From assembly GCA_003167255.1 (NCBI GenBank), contig PMTR01000165.1, positions 47,867 through 108,079 of the forward strand: DNA of 60,213 nt, written 5' to 3'. Shown in pieces: positions 9,144-16,755 of this stretch (position 1 is the stretch's first letter; every line of letters starts with the position of its first letter). A program made the position numbers and the translations under genes. The DNA comes from Bryobacterales bacterium (GTDB lineage: Bacteria > Acidobacteriota > Terriglobia > Bryobacterales > Bryobacteraceae). The notes beneath the pieces are model-generated. The model worked only from the letters and a program-made list of their open reading frames with translations. It was not told the origin of the DNA and did no database searches.

Positions 9144-10874
9144 TTAGCTCCAAAGTCTGCCTGCATGCATGAGGAAGTGCTCCACGATCGGTCCCAGCGA
9201 CAGCGCCGGGAAAAACGTGAGTGCGCCCACGATCACCATCACACCCACTAGCAGGGCTACGAATAACGGTCCGTGCGTGGGGAAGGTTCCGGCCGATACC
9301 GGGACCAGCTTCTTCTGTGCCAGGCTGCCGGCGGCGGCCAACAGCGGGATCAACATCAGGAATCGGCCGGACAACATCGCCAATCCCAGGGTGGTGTCGA
9401 GGTAGGGCGTGTTGCCGTTGATGCCTCCGAATGCGCTGCCGTTGTTGCCGGTGGCACTGGTGTATGCGTAGAGAACCTCCGAAAAGCCGTGCGGCCCATG
9501 ATTCCCAAGGCTGTTGCCGACGGTGCCCAGGTTGGCGCCGGCGCCCGCGAATCCCAGAATCGTGAACGCCAGCACCAGCACCGCCAGCATCATCATCTTG
9601 ACTTCCTTCTGTTCGATCTTCTTGCCCAGGTATTCGGGCGTGCGGCCCACCATCAGGCCGGCGATGAACACCGCCAGCACAGCAAACATCAGCACGCCGT
9701 AGAGCCCCGAGCCCACACCGCCGAAAATCACTTCGCCCAGTTCGATGTTGATTAGCGGCACCAGGCCCGCCAAGGGCGTCAGGCTGTCGTGCGCATTGTT
9801 GACCGCGCCGCAACTGGCATCGGTGGTAACGGTGGTGAACAGAGCGGAATTGGCGATCCCGAAGCGGACCTCTTTGCCCTCCATGTTGCCGCCGGATTGC
9901 GTGTCGGTGGCGGCGCTGGCGATCCCGAGCTTGGTCAGGTTCGGATTGCCGGCTTGTTCGAAGTAATAAGTAACCCACACCCCGGCAAAGAACAGCACGC
10001 TCATGGCGGCGAAGATGGCCCAGCCTTGCCGCGTGTCCTTCACCATCTTGCCGAAGGTGTAGGTGAGGCCCGCCGGAATGATGAAGATGAAGATCATCTG
10101 CAGAAAGTTCGAGAACGGTGTGGGGTTCTCGTAGGGATGCGCCGAGTTGGCGTTGGTGAAGCCGCCGCCGTTGGTGCCGATCATCTTGATGGCTTCCTGC
10201 GACGCCAGCGGGCCCTGCGGAATGGTTTGTACGGCGCCTTCCACCGTGGTGGCCTTAGTGTACGAATCGAAATTCTGAATCGCTCCCTGCGAAACCAGCA
10301 GCAGCGCGCCCACCACCGAAAGCGGCAACAGCACGTAAATCGTCGCCCTGGTGAAATCCACCCAGAAGCTGCCCAGCGTCTTCACCGAGTGACGCGCGAA
10401 CCCGCGGACGAAGGCGATGGCCACCGAGATTCCCACCGCGGCGGACCAGAAGTTGTGCGTGGCCAGCCCGATCATTTGCGTGAGATAGCTCATGGTGGTT
10501 TCGGGTGTGTACGATTGCCAGTTGGTGTTGGTTGTGAAACTCGCCGCCGTATTGAACGCCAGGTGTTGCCCCACGTTGCCGAGGCCCTGGGGATTGAGCG
10601 GCAGCCACTGCTGGATGCGCTGCAGCACGTACGTGAACAGCAGGGTGACGACGCTGATCAGCAACACGCCGCCGGCATACCGGGTCCAGTGCTGCTCGCC
10701 ATTTTCATCGATGCCGCACACCTTGTAGATGCCCGTTTCGAGCGGCCGCAGCAGACCACGCATCCACGTGCGCTCTCCGGCGAAGACCTTCGCCATGTAG
10801 GCGCCCAGGGGCTTGGTGAGCGCCAGCAAGACCAAAAAGAACAGCGCGATTTGAAGCCATCCGTTGCCAGTCAT
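9144..10874 (-). CDS. kdpA: Potassium-transporting ATPase, channel-like subunit A
   Basis: The 576-residue integral membrane protein shows KdpA landmarks: [17 protein letters not shown] in the first pore region, [19 protein letters not shown] in the second, and GNNGSAFGG in the third. KdpA is a member of the SKT channel superfamily and binds and translocates potassium. It starts nine bases after the kdpF stop, preceded by AGGAGAGG. The length is slightly above the E. coli protein (557). Confidence 0.97.
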   Translation of the reverse strand: MTGNGWLQIALFFLVLLALTKPLGAYMAKVFAGERTWMRGLLRPLETGIYKVCGIDENGEQHWTRYAGGVLLISVVTLLFTYVLQRIQQWLPLNPQGLGNVGQHLAFNTAASFTTNTNWQSYTPETTMSYLTQMIGLATHNFWSAAVGISVAIAFVRGFARHSVKTLGSFWVDFTRATIYVLLPLSVVGALLLVSQGAIQNFDSYTKATTVEGAVQTIPQGPLASQEAIKMIGTNGGGFTNANSAHPYENPTPFSNFLQMIFIFIIPAGLTYTFGKMVKDTRQGWAIFAAMSVLFFAGVWVTYYFEQAGNPNLTKLGIASAATDTQSGGNMEGKEVRFGIANSALFTTVTTDASCGAVNNAHDSLTPLAGLVPLINIELGEVIFGGVGSGLYGVLMFAVLAVFIAGLMVGRTPEYLGKKIEQKEVKMMMLAVLVLAFTILGFAGAGANLGTVGNSLGNHGPHGFSEVLYAYTSATGNNGSAFGGINGNTPYLDTTLGLAMLSGRFLMLIPLLAAAGSLAQKKLVPVSAGTFPTHGPLFVALLVGVMVIVGALTFFPALSLGPIVEHFLMHAGRLWS

Positions 10875-10883
10875 GAGCCTCTC

Positions 10884-10967
10884 CTAGAACTTTTCCGGAC
10901 GAAGCAGTGCGTAGAACAGATACGCGCCCAGCCCCGCCGCGACTACCAGTGCCAATATGTATTCCAT
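10884..10967 (-). CDS. kdpF: Potassium-transporting ATPase small subunit F
   Basis: A 27-residue hydrophobic peptide, MEYILALVVAAGLGAYLFY followed by ALLRPEKF. This is the standard KdpF pattern: one membrane helix and a C-terminal LLRPEKF. KdpF is a lipid-like stabiliser of the KdpFABC complex. AGGAG lies six bases upstream of its ATG. It sits between the other 27-residue membrane peptide and kdpA, in the canonical position. Confidence 0.95.
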   Translation of the reverse strand: MEYILALVVAAGLGAYLFYALLRPEKF

Positions 10968-10975
10968 GGGTTCTC

Positions 10976-11059
10976 CTAGAGGCGGTCGCAACCCTTCACA
11001 AACGCCCAAGCGACGAAGAAAAACAGAATCGCGAGCAACACGAACACGAGATCTAGCAT
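10976..11059 (-). CDS. 27-residue membrane peptide upstream of kdpF
   Basis: The reading frame from the ATG at 11059 to the TAG at 10976 encodes MLDLVFVLLAILFFFVAWA followed by FVKGCDRL. It is a single predicted membrane helix with a short polar tail ending in GCDRL. It lies seven bases after the upstream gene and eight bases before kdpF, with the kdpF ribosome-binding site overlapping its stop. From memory, peptides with a similar C-terminal xCDRL tail occur before kdpF in other phyla, but their function is not established. It may be an extra small subunit. Confidence 0.7.
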   Translation of the reverse strand: MLDLVFVLLAILFFFVAWAFVKGCDRL

Positions 11060-11066
11060 GATTCAC

Positions 11067-11516
11067 CTATTCGACGTGTATTAGAGCGACTTTATGGCCG
11101 TCGCGGGCCAGGGAGCGCGCGAGTTGCTCTTCCGCGGTCCGCCACAAATGCTTGAAGGTCCCCACCAGGATGGTGGATGCGGGCTTGAGGGCATAGCGGA
11201 ACCCTTCTTCGCGGCCGCGCGCCAAGACGACTTGGGGATTGACAGGCAACACGCATTGGCTGGCCAGCTCCACCAGTTGCTCCACCAGGTGCGCATGCAC
11301 AACAGTGGGGCAGACGAAAGGCAGGGGGTACGGTAGTGTGTGTACGGCAACCAGGCTGACGCGGGCGTTCAAGCCCGCGGTGAGGATGGGGACGCGCTTC
11401 AGAACCGCCGCCGTAACCGAGGGTTCGGTATAGGGGATCACCACCTCCAACTCGCTGCCGACCCCGTCGGTCTCCAGACAACCCGGGTCAATCCGAAACT
11501 CGCCGCGCGTCTCCAT
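11067..11516 (-). CDS. Small UspA-like cytoplasmic protein, first gene of the kdp operon
   Basis: The 149-residue protein has alternating strand-helix segments (SELEVVIPYTEPSVTAAVL, VSLVAVHTLPYPLPF, STILVGTFKHLWRTAEEQLA, KVALIHVE) that resemble a universal-stress-protein fold. A nucleotide-binding glycine motif is not evident. It heads the kdp gene run and ends seven bases before the 27-residue peptide. Its start lies immediately after two tandem copies of an 11-base sequence. A UspA-like protein fits the USP domains of the two KdpD-N proteins downstream, but the assignment rests only on fold-like pattern. Confidence 0.65.
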   Translation of the reverse strand: METRGEFRIDPGCLETDGVGSELEVVIPYTEPSVTAAVLKRVPILTAGLNARVSLVAVHTLPYPLPFVCPTVVHAHLVEQLVELASQCVLPVNPQVVLARGREEGFRYALKPASTILVGTFKHLWRTAEEQLARSLARDGHKVALIHVE

Positions 11517-11542
11517 AGTTGAGCCTTAGTTGAGCCTTGCAG
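11517..11542. repeat. Tandem 11-base duplication before the kdp operon start
   Basis: The 11-base unit AGTTGAGCCTT occurs twice in tandem directly before the first codon of the minus-strand operon. Read on that strand, each unit contains AAGG, so the only Shine-Dalgarno-like bases are duplicated within the leader. Confidence 0.7.
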
Positions 11543-11562
11543 TTCTACAGTAAGCAGCGGGA

Positions 11563-11580
11563 CATAAAGAAGTCGTAAAG
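11563..11580 (-). promoter_or_regulatory. Candidate KdpE operator upstream of the kdp operon
   Basis: On the minus strand the heptamers CTTTACG and CTTTATG occur as direct repeats 11 bases apart, about 50-60 bases upstream of the first gene's start. OmpR/PhoB-family regulators such as KdpE bind T-rich direct repeats with 11-base spacing. The site lies in the 93-base region shared with the divergent DUF2254 gene. This is a pattern match, not a proven operator. Confidence 0.4.
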
Positions 11581-11609
11581 AAAGGATCAGGATTGAATTA
11601 ATTGTACGC

Positions 11610-12974
11610 GTGGGGCTGATCCACTACACTGAAACAGAAATAGCCGTGGGCAAAAGCCTTCCATTGATGCTTCGCCACGCAATGTATAACCTGCGTGGCG
11701 GCTTTTTGATTCGCCCGCTCACCATCGCGCTGGCGTTGGGTTGCGCGGGCGCATTCCTGCCATGGTTGGAAGGGGAGTTTCCGGCCGTCAGCGCCTGGGT
11801 GCCCACGTTCCTGTTCCCCTCGCACGCCGACCCGCAAGTCGCCCAGGTCATCCTGGCGGGAATCGCCGCCTCCATCATGACGGTGGTGTCCATCGTGTTC
11901 GCCATCCTGCTGATGACGCTCACCCTGGCGTCCATGCAGTTCTCCCCGCGCATCATCGTCAGCTTTTCCAGAGACCGCGTGACACAATGGACGCTCGGTA
12001 TCTTCCTCGGCACCTTCTCGTACTGCATGGCGGCGCTCCCGGCGGCGCACTCCCTCCCTCACCCCTTCGCGCCAGTGGCCACCGTTCTGGGTGCGATGGC
12101 GCTGGCGCTGGTCTGCGTCGGTCTGCTGCTCTTTTTCATTCACCATATCTCCCAGGCCATCAGCGTCAATCACATCGTCGACAGAATCGCGGAAGAAACC
12201 GAAGCCATGATCGATGAGCTGATGCCAGGGCCGCGACGGCTGATCCGCTTGAAGTATGCTGAACCGCTCACGCCCAACCCGAGCGAACAGGCCGTTTTGA
12301 GCGATGTTTCCGGCTACATCCGCTTCATCGATACGCGACGCCTGGTCGCCCTTGCGAAGCACTACCACGTCAGCATCCGCGTTCTGCGGCGGGTCGGCCA
12401 CTTTGTTCCGGCGGGAATCCCACTGATGATGGTCTCAAAGGGAAACCGCCTGCCCCCCGAAGGAACCGCCGAGTTGCTTGCCGCGTTCGACTTTGGCCCG
12501 GCCAGAACGTTGCAGCAGGACGTGGAATTTGGCGTCCTGCAGATTGTCGATATTGCGTTGAAGGCGATCTCGCCAGCCGTAAACGACCCCACCACCGCCA
12601 TCAACTGCATCGATCAATTGAGCCGCATTCTGATCCGCTTTGCGTCCCGGGAGCCGCCCGAGGACCTGCTCTACGATCCGCCGGGCATCGTTCGCGCCAG
12701 CATTGGATGGATCCACTTCGAGCGCCTGCTGAACGCAGCCTTTGAACAGATCCGCATGTATTCGAAGACGGACGTAGCCGTCAGCTTGCGGTTGCTGCGA
12801 GCCCTCGGCGACATCGCCGCCTCGACGCCCGATCCGGAGTTCCGCCAGATACTCGTCGAGCACGAAATGCGGATTGTGGCAGGCTGCGCCGAAAAGCTCA
12901 GTGAAGAGGAACTGAGAGCGTTACGCGCTCGTCAGGCAGCGATCGAGAGCGCCACCGCCATCTGGCAACCATAG
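11610..12974 (+). CDS. DUF2254 family membrane protein, divergent from the kdp operon
   Basis: The protein of about 454 residues has four N-terminal membrane segments (around residues 32-55, 70-105, 125-145 and 150-172) and a soluble C-terminal part with the family motifs AISPAVNDPTTAINCIDQLS and DVEFGVLQIVDIALKA. DUF2254 proteins are predicted inner-membrane proteins of unknown function. The listed GTG at 11610 has no clear ribosome-binding site; ATG codons at 11667 or 11682 are possible starts. Its position between the kdp operon and its regulators is suggestive of an ion-related role but proves nothing. Confidence 0.8.
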   Translation: MGLIHYTETEIAVGKSLPLMLRHAMYNLRGGFLIRPLTIALALGCAGAFLPWLEGEFPAVSAWVPTFLFPSHADPQVAQVILAGIAASIMTVVSIVFAILLMTLTLASMQFSPRIIVSFSRDRVTQWTLGIFLGTFSYCMAALPAAHSLPHPFAPVATVLGAMALALVCVGLLLFFIHHISQAISVNHIVDRIAEETEAMIDELMPGPRRLIRLKYAEPLTPNPSEQAVLSDVSGYIRFIDTRRLVALAKHYHVSIRVLRRVGHFVPAGIPLMMVSKGNRLPPEGTAELLAAFDFGPARTLQQDVEFGVLQIVDIALKAISPAVNDPTTAINCIDQLSRILIRFASREPPEDLLYDPPGIVRASIGWIHFERLLNAAFEQIRMYSKTDVAVSLRLLRALGDIAASTPDPEFRQILVEHEMRIVAGCAEKLSEEELRALRARQAAIESATAIWQP

Positions 12975-13016
12975 ATCAGAACACTGGCGACCCGCTACCG
13001 GCGTCGGAGAGATCCC

Positions 13017-13709
13017 TCAGCCCTCGGTGGAACTCGCGAACCGGTAGCCCACCCACGGCTCCGTCACGATGTATTTCGGCTTGGCAGGATTGGCCTCGAT
13101 CTTCTTGCGCAACTGGTTAACGAATACCCGCAGGTATTCCGGCTCGTCGCCATAATCCGGCCCCCAGACAGCTTGCAGCAGCTCGCGATGGGTCACCGGC
13201 TTGCCGGCGTGTGCCACCAGGCAGCGCAGCAGATCGAATTCCTTGGGCGTCAGCCGCACGTCTTTGCCGCGCGCATGAACGCGCCGGCTCTGGAAGTCGA
13301 CTTCCAGGTCCTCCGAATGGAACGCCTGCGGTCCGCCTTCCGGGGACGTCCGCCGCAGCGCCGCACGGATGCGCGCCAGCAGTTCCTCGATGCTGAAAGG
13401 CTTGGTGACATAGTCGTCGGCGCCGGCATCGAGCGCCGCCACCTTGTCCTTTTCGCTGTTCCGCACGGAAAGAATAATCACCGGAATATCGGAACCGGCG
13501 CGCAACGCCCGGCACGTTTCAAGGCCCCCCATTCCCGGCATGTTCAGGTCGAGCAGCACCAGGTTCGGCATCTCTTGCGCGGTCTTCTCGAGTGCGTCTT
13601 CGCCGGTGCGCGCTTCGATGACTTCGTAGTTGTGGCCCACCAGCGTCGCCTTCATCACCCGGCGAATCTGCGGGTCGTCATCCACCACCAGGATTTTCCC
13701 GGCGCTCAT
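13017..13709 (-). CDS. kdpE: KdpE-type response regulator (OmpR family)
   Basis: The 230-residue protein has a receiver domain with the acidic pair at residues 10-12, phospho-acceptor D54 in LLDLNMPGM, and Lys in VTKPFSIEEL. A winged-helix DNA-binding domain follows (LTPKEFDLLRCLVAHAGK, YLRVFVNQLRKKIE, EPWVGYRF). It is the expected activator of kdpFABC under potassium limitation. Its start overlaps the kinase gene stop by four bases, so the pair is coupled. The pair lies on the far side of the divergent DUF2254 gene from kdpFABC. Confidence 0.92.
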   Translation of the reverse strand: MSAGKILVVDDDPQIRRVMKATLVGHNYEVIEARTGEDALEKTAQEMPNLVLLDLNMPGMGGLETCRALRAGSDIPVIILSVRNSEKDKVAALDAGADDYVTKPFSIEELLARIRAALRRTSPEGGPQAFHSEDLEVDFQSRRVHARGKDVRLTPKEFDLLRCLVAHAGKPVTHRELLQAVWGPDYGDEPEYLRVFVNQLRKKIEANPAKPKYIVTEPWVGYRFASSTEG

Positions 13710-15136
13710 GTATGGCCGCCTCCGGCGCTCGCTACCAGCGAAAAATAGAACGCCGAACCCTGACCCGGCTCGCTTTCCACCCAGATCCGTTCGCCGTGCG
13801 CTTCCACGATCCCTTTGGCGATTGCCAGTCCCATCCCGGTTCCTTTGGTGTCGAAGCGATGCCGCCGGCCGCGGAAGAATTTCTCGAAGATCCGGACGCG
13901 TTCGTTCTCCTCGATTCCCGGTCCGCGGTCCGCCACCCCGATCACGATTTTCCCACTCTTCAACTCCGCCGATATGTCGATCGGCGAACCTTCCGGCGTA
14001 TACTTGAGCGCATTCTCCACGAAGTGCTTAACCACCTGCATGGCGAAATCGTGGTCCGCCTCCGCCGCCGGCAGTCCGTCCGGCACCCGCACCTTCATCG
14101 GCCGATTCTGAATCGCCGGCGCCAGATCCGCGAGCGCACCCGAAATCAGTTCAGCCACCTCCACCAGTTGCTTTTCCAAATGCAGTTTGCCGGCCTCGAT
14201 GCGCGCCATCTCGATGACTTCCGCCGCCAGTTGATTCAGCCGGTCGGTCTCTTCGTTGATGATGGTGAGAAGTTCGTTGTCGGCCGCCGCGGAGTTCCCC
14301 AGCAGGCTGGTCACCGCGGCTTTGATCGACGTGAGCGGCGTCTTGATATCGTGCGCCAGCGAATCCAGCAGCGCTGACTTCAAGACTTCGCCCTGCCGTG
14401 CCGCCTCCGCGTGGCTCGCCTCCTCGCTGGCCCGCGCCCGCTCGATGGTGAGCGAGATCAGATTCACGATGGCACACACCATCTGCTCCGAGGGCAGCCG
14501 CCCGATGAGCGTCATGCTCCCCAACGGACGCAAGCCCAGCCGCACCGGCGCCAGCGCTACAACCCGGTCCGAATCGACTGATACGGCCTCGATCTCCGCC
14601 GCTGCCAGAAGTTCGTGGTCCGTCACCACGTTGCTCTCCGGCCCCGAGCGAAAAACCTCCTCGGTGGAACGATAATACAGCGCCGCCGCCCGGCAACCGA
14701 ACACCCGCACTACCGTGTGCACGAATTCCCGGATGGTCTTTCGCGCGTTGCCGCTGAGCATCATCGACTGCACCAGAGCGTACAGCCGCTCGATTTCTGT
14801 GCGCCGGGCTTCCGCTTCCGCCGCCCTCCGGCGCGCTCGCGCGGAAAGCTGGCTGGCCGTCACCGCGGTCGCCAGAAATGCCGCTAGGGCGATCCAGTTC
14901 TGCGGATCCTGAATGGTGAGTCTCCCGATCGGCGGCAGGAAGAATATGTTGAACCCCAGCGCCGCCGCCACCGATGCGACCGTGGCTTCCGCCAGGCCCC
15001 ACCACGCCGAGATTCCCAGAATGGCCAACAGCAGGCTCAGCGCCACCGTCGTATTGTTCACGGCCAGCGCCGTGCCGTAGAGCCCAAGGATTCCCGCGAT
15101 GATCGCGATCGACGCGGCAAACCGCAATGCTTTCAT
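13706..15136 (-). CDS. KdpD-type histidine kinase lacking the N-terminal sensor domain
   Basis: The 476-residue protein begins directly with the KdpD four-helix membrane region (DUF4118, about residues 5-95, with FNIFFLPPIGRLTIQDPQNW). A GAF-like segment (about 118-240) and a kinase core follow: H-box SLAHDIKTPLTS with H262, an N-box containing ENALKYTPEGSPI, and GTGMGLAIAKGIVEAHGG-like G motifs (here GTGMGLAIAKGIVEAHGE). It equals the C-terminal half of E. coli KdpD. The missing KdpD/USP domains are encoded twice, at 4115-6324. It probably phosphorylates KdpE, the overlapping downstream gene. Confidence 0.9.
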   Translation of the reverse strand: MKALRFAASIAIIAGILGLYGTALAVNNTTVALSLLLAILGISAWWGLAEATVASVAAALGFNIFFLPPIGRLTIQDPQNWIALAAFLATAVTASQLSARARRRAAEAEARRTEIERLYALVQSMMLSGNARKTIREFVHTVVRVFGCRAAALYYRSTEEVFRSGPESNVVTDHELLAAAEIEAVSVDSDRVVALAPVRLGLRPLGSMTLIGRLPSEQMVCAIVNLISLTIERARASEEASHAEAARQGEVLKSALLDSLAHDIKTPLTSIKAAVTSLLGNSAAADNELLTIINEETDRLNQLAAEVIEMARIEAGKLHLEKQLVEVAELISGALADLAPAIQNRPMKVRVPDGLPAAEADHDFAMQVVKHFVENALKYTPEGSPIDISAELKSGKIVIGVADRGPGIEENERVRIFEKFFRGRRHRFDTKGTGMGLAIAKGIVEAHGERIWVESEPGQGSAFYFSLVASAGGGHT

Positions 15137-15201
15137 AGGCGCACTTTGACGCCGCCTGGCCTTGCGGCCCGGAAATTTTCAGCGTAACCGAGCTTATTGT
15201 A

Positions 15202-15975
15202 CTAGGTCTTGAATTTCCGGCCGAGACCAATCAGGGCCGCCAGGCCCAGGCTCAACAGCCCAAAGGTGGCAGGCTCCGGCACGAAGTCGAGGGTGACCGT
15301 CGAATCGGCGATCAGCTTTTCCTTCACGTTGTAGTCGATGGTCACATTCCGGTCGGGGTTGTTCACCGGGTCATAGCCGGAAAGATCGGCGGTAAATTGA
15401 ACGTCTCCGGCGCGGATGCGAGTTTTCAGGAAAACACCCGTCGTGTCAAAAGCATCTTCGACCAGAATCGAGTCGGGACCCACCAGACCCAAGAGATACG
15501 GCATCAAATCCAGCGACGACGAAAACGTCACGTCCACCCTATCGAGCGTGACACCGCTAATATCCTTGAAAGCCAGAGTGACTTTAAAATTCTCATTGTC
15601 GACCCCAAACACCGGGTTGGTCTGAGCCCTGCTCGGGTTATCCCCCCCTGTATCCGTCACGCTCCTGTTGGAAGCGAGGCTGAATGCGTAGCTCAAGTCG
15701 TACTCCGCCGAAATCAAATCTTCGCCCGGCGGCAGAAACATCACTCCGCTATTCGGCTCAAACATGTTCGGCCTGTCGGCGACTTCGAGGCCGCTTAAGG
15801 TCGAACTCCCATCAGTGAATGTACTGGAGGTGATCACCTTTTTGTTGTTTGCGTCCAGCGTGTAACTCGCGCTGGCGAAATTATTGTTCGTGATGCTGTC
15901 GGAATAGGTGATGATTCCAGCGGAAGCGGTGATACAAAATCCCGCCACCATGGCCACTGCGCGGACAAGCCTCAT
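15202..15975 (-). CDS. PEP-CTERM sorting-domain secreted protein
   Basis: About 257 residues from the ATG at 15975, chosen because GGAG lies seven bases upstream; a longer frame to 16032 lacks such a site. The signal peptide is MRLVRAVAMVAGFCITASAG. The body is beta-rich with no recognised catalytic motif. The C-terminus reads VPEPATFGLLSLGLAALIG followed by a basic tail, the PEP-CTERM signal processed by exosortase and used for surface or exopolysaccharide association. No exosortase gene is in the window. The function of the body is unknown. Confidence 0.85.
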   Translation of the reverse strand: MRLVRAVAMVAGFCITASAGIITYSDSITNNNFASASYTLDANNKKVITSSTFTDGSSTLSGLEVADRPNMFEPNSGVMFLPPGEDLISAEYDLSYAFSLASNRSVTDTGGDNPSRAQTNPVFGVDNENFKVTLAFKDISGVTLDRVDVTFSSSLDLMPYLLGLVGPDSILVEDAFDTTGVFLKTRIRAGDVQFTADLSGYDPVNNPDRNVTIDYNVKEKLIADSTVTLDFVPEPATFGLLSLGLAALIGLGRKFKT

Positions 15976-16129
15976 AACTTTTTCTCCAAGCATGCTCCAG
16001 AGGAAATAGTACCTTTTTGCCTGAAACAGCACCCAAGATTATATCAGAACGTCGGGTTATGCCGCCACGCAAGTTGCATTGGTGGCAAGTGGCATTGGGA
16101 TACTACTAGGGTTGCTTACCCTTACTAGT

Positions 16130-16162
16130 CTAGTCTAGACTAGTGTAGTGTCCAGGAATTAA
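16130..16162. repeat. Left arm of a 33-bp terminal inverted repeat
   Basis: This 33-base segment ends in GTGTCCAGGAATTAA. Its reverse complement occurs at 16723-16755 with a single mismatch. The two arms enclose about 560 bases containing the inner inverted repeat and a broken GxxExxY gene. The left end merges into short CTAG-rich tandem units (ACTAGTCTAGTCTAG). Confidence 0.85.
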
Positions 16163-16194
16163 CTGGACAACTAAAGTCCAGCCAGGCAGCCCAT

Positions 16195-16304
16195 AAATCT
16201 GCGTTCATCGGTGTTTATCGGCGGCTAATAATAATCTTGAGAGGTATTGGTTTACGACGGCACATAAGATTTGGCCGCCGATGAACACCGATGAACGCAG
16301 ATTT
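16195..16304. repeat. Inner inverted repeat (31-base arms) before the GxxExxY gene
   Basis: Arms at 16195-16225 and 16274-16304 are inverted copies with one mismatch, built on TCTGCGTTCATCGGTGTT. The 48-base loop lies between them. The right arm contains the start codon of the GxxExxY reading frame at 16281. From memory this CGTTCATCGG motif is common next to GxxExxY genes in many phyla, so the hairpin belongs to the gene unit rather than to the outer repeat. Confidence 0.85.
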
Positions 16305-16702
16305 GATTTGCTGACCGAGCGCGTGCTGGCGCAATCTTTGACGTCTCCAACACGCTGGGCGCCGGATTCCTCGAGAAAGTCTACCAACGGGCTCTGCTCA
16401 CAGAACTCCGACTTCGTGGCATCCGGGCTACCGCTGAAGCATCTATTTCAGTAAGCTACAAGGGCCACTCCGTCGGAGAATACTTTGCCGACCTCCTCGT
16501 CGAAGACGTGCTGGTGGTCGAGTTGAAATGTGCGGAGCGGCTCGCCAGCGAGCACACCGCGCAGTGCCTCAACTACCTCCGAGCCTCCGGCCTCGCCGTC
16601 TGTCTTCTGGTCAATTTCCAGAAGCCCAAAGTCGAGTGGAAGCGTATTGTCTTTGGATTCCCGGCTCCAGAGCCGCTTGAGGCCCCAGCAGTGGCGGGTT
16701 AG
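16281..16702 (+). pseudogene. GxxExxY family protein gene, frameshifted
   Basis: The start frame encodes MNTDERRFDLLTERVL, the usual N-terminus of GxxExxY proteins, then goes out of frame at about 16326. The next frame continues GAIFDVSNTLGAGFLEKVYQ, which holds the family signature GxxExxY as GFLEKVY. It runs on through YKGHSVGEYFADLLVED, VVELK and CLNYLRASGL to the stop at 16702. One missing base near GTGCTGGCGC explains the break. GxxExxY proteins resemble PD-(D/E)XK nuclease-like folds and have no settled function. All other parts look intact, so the mutation is recent or is bypassed by frameshifting. Confidence 0.85.
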
Positions 16703-16722
16703 ACACACCTGGGTCTGTCTAC

Positions 16723-16755
16723 TTAATTCCTGGACACTACACTAGCCTAGACTAG
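16723..16755. repeat. Right arm of the 33-bp terminal inverted repeat, overlapping the glnE stop
   Basis: This is the inverted partner of 16130-16162, beginning TTAATTCCTGGACAC. Its last bases contain the TAG stop codon of glnE (16752-16754), so the element abuts or supplies the gene's end. Confidence 0.85.

Noticed and set aside
9137-9166. Upstream kdpB start at 9166
   Set aside because: It overlaps kdpA by 23 bases with no ribosome site, while 9136 has GGAG upstream.
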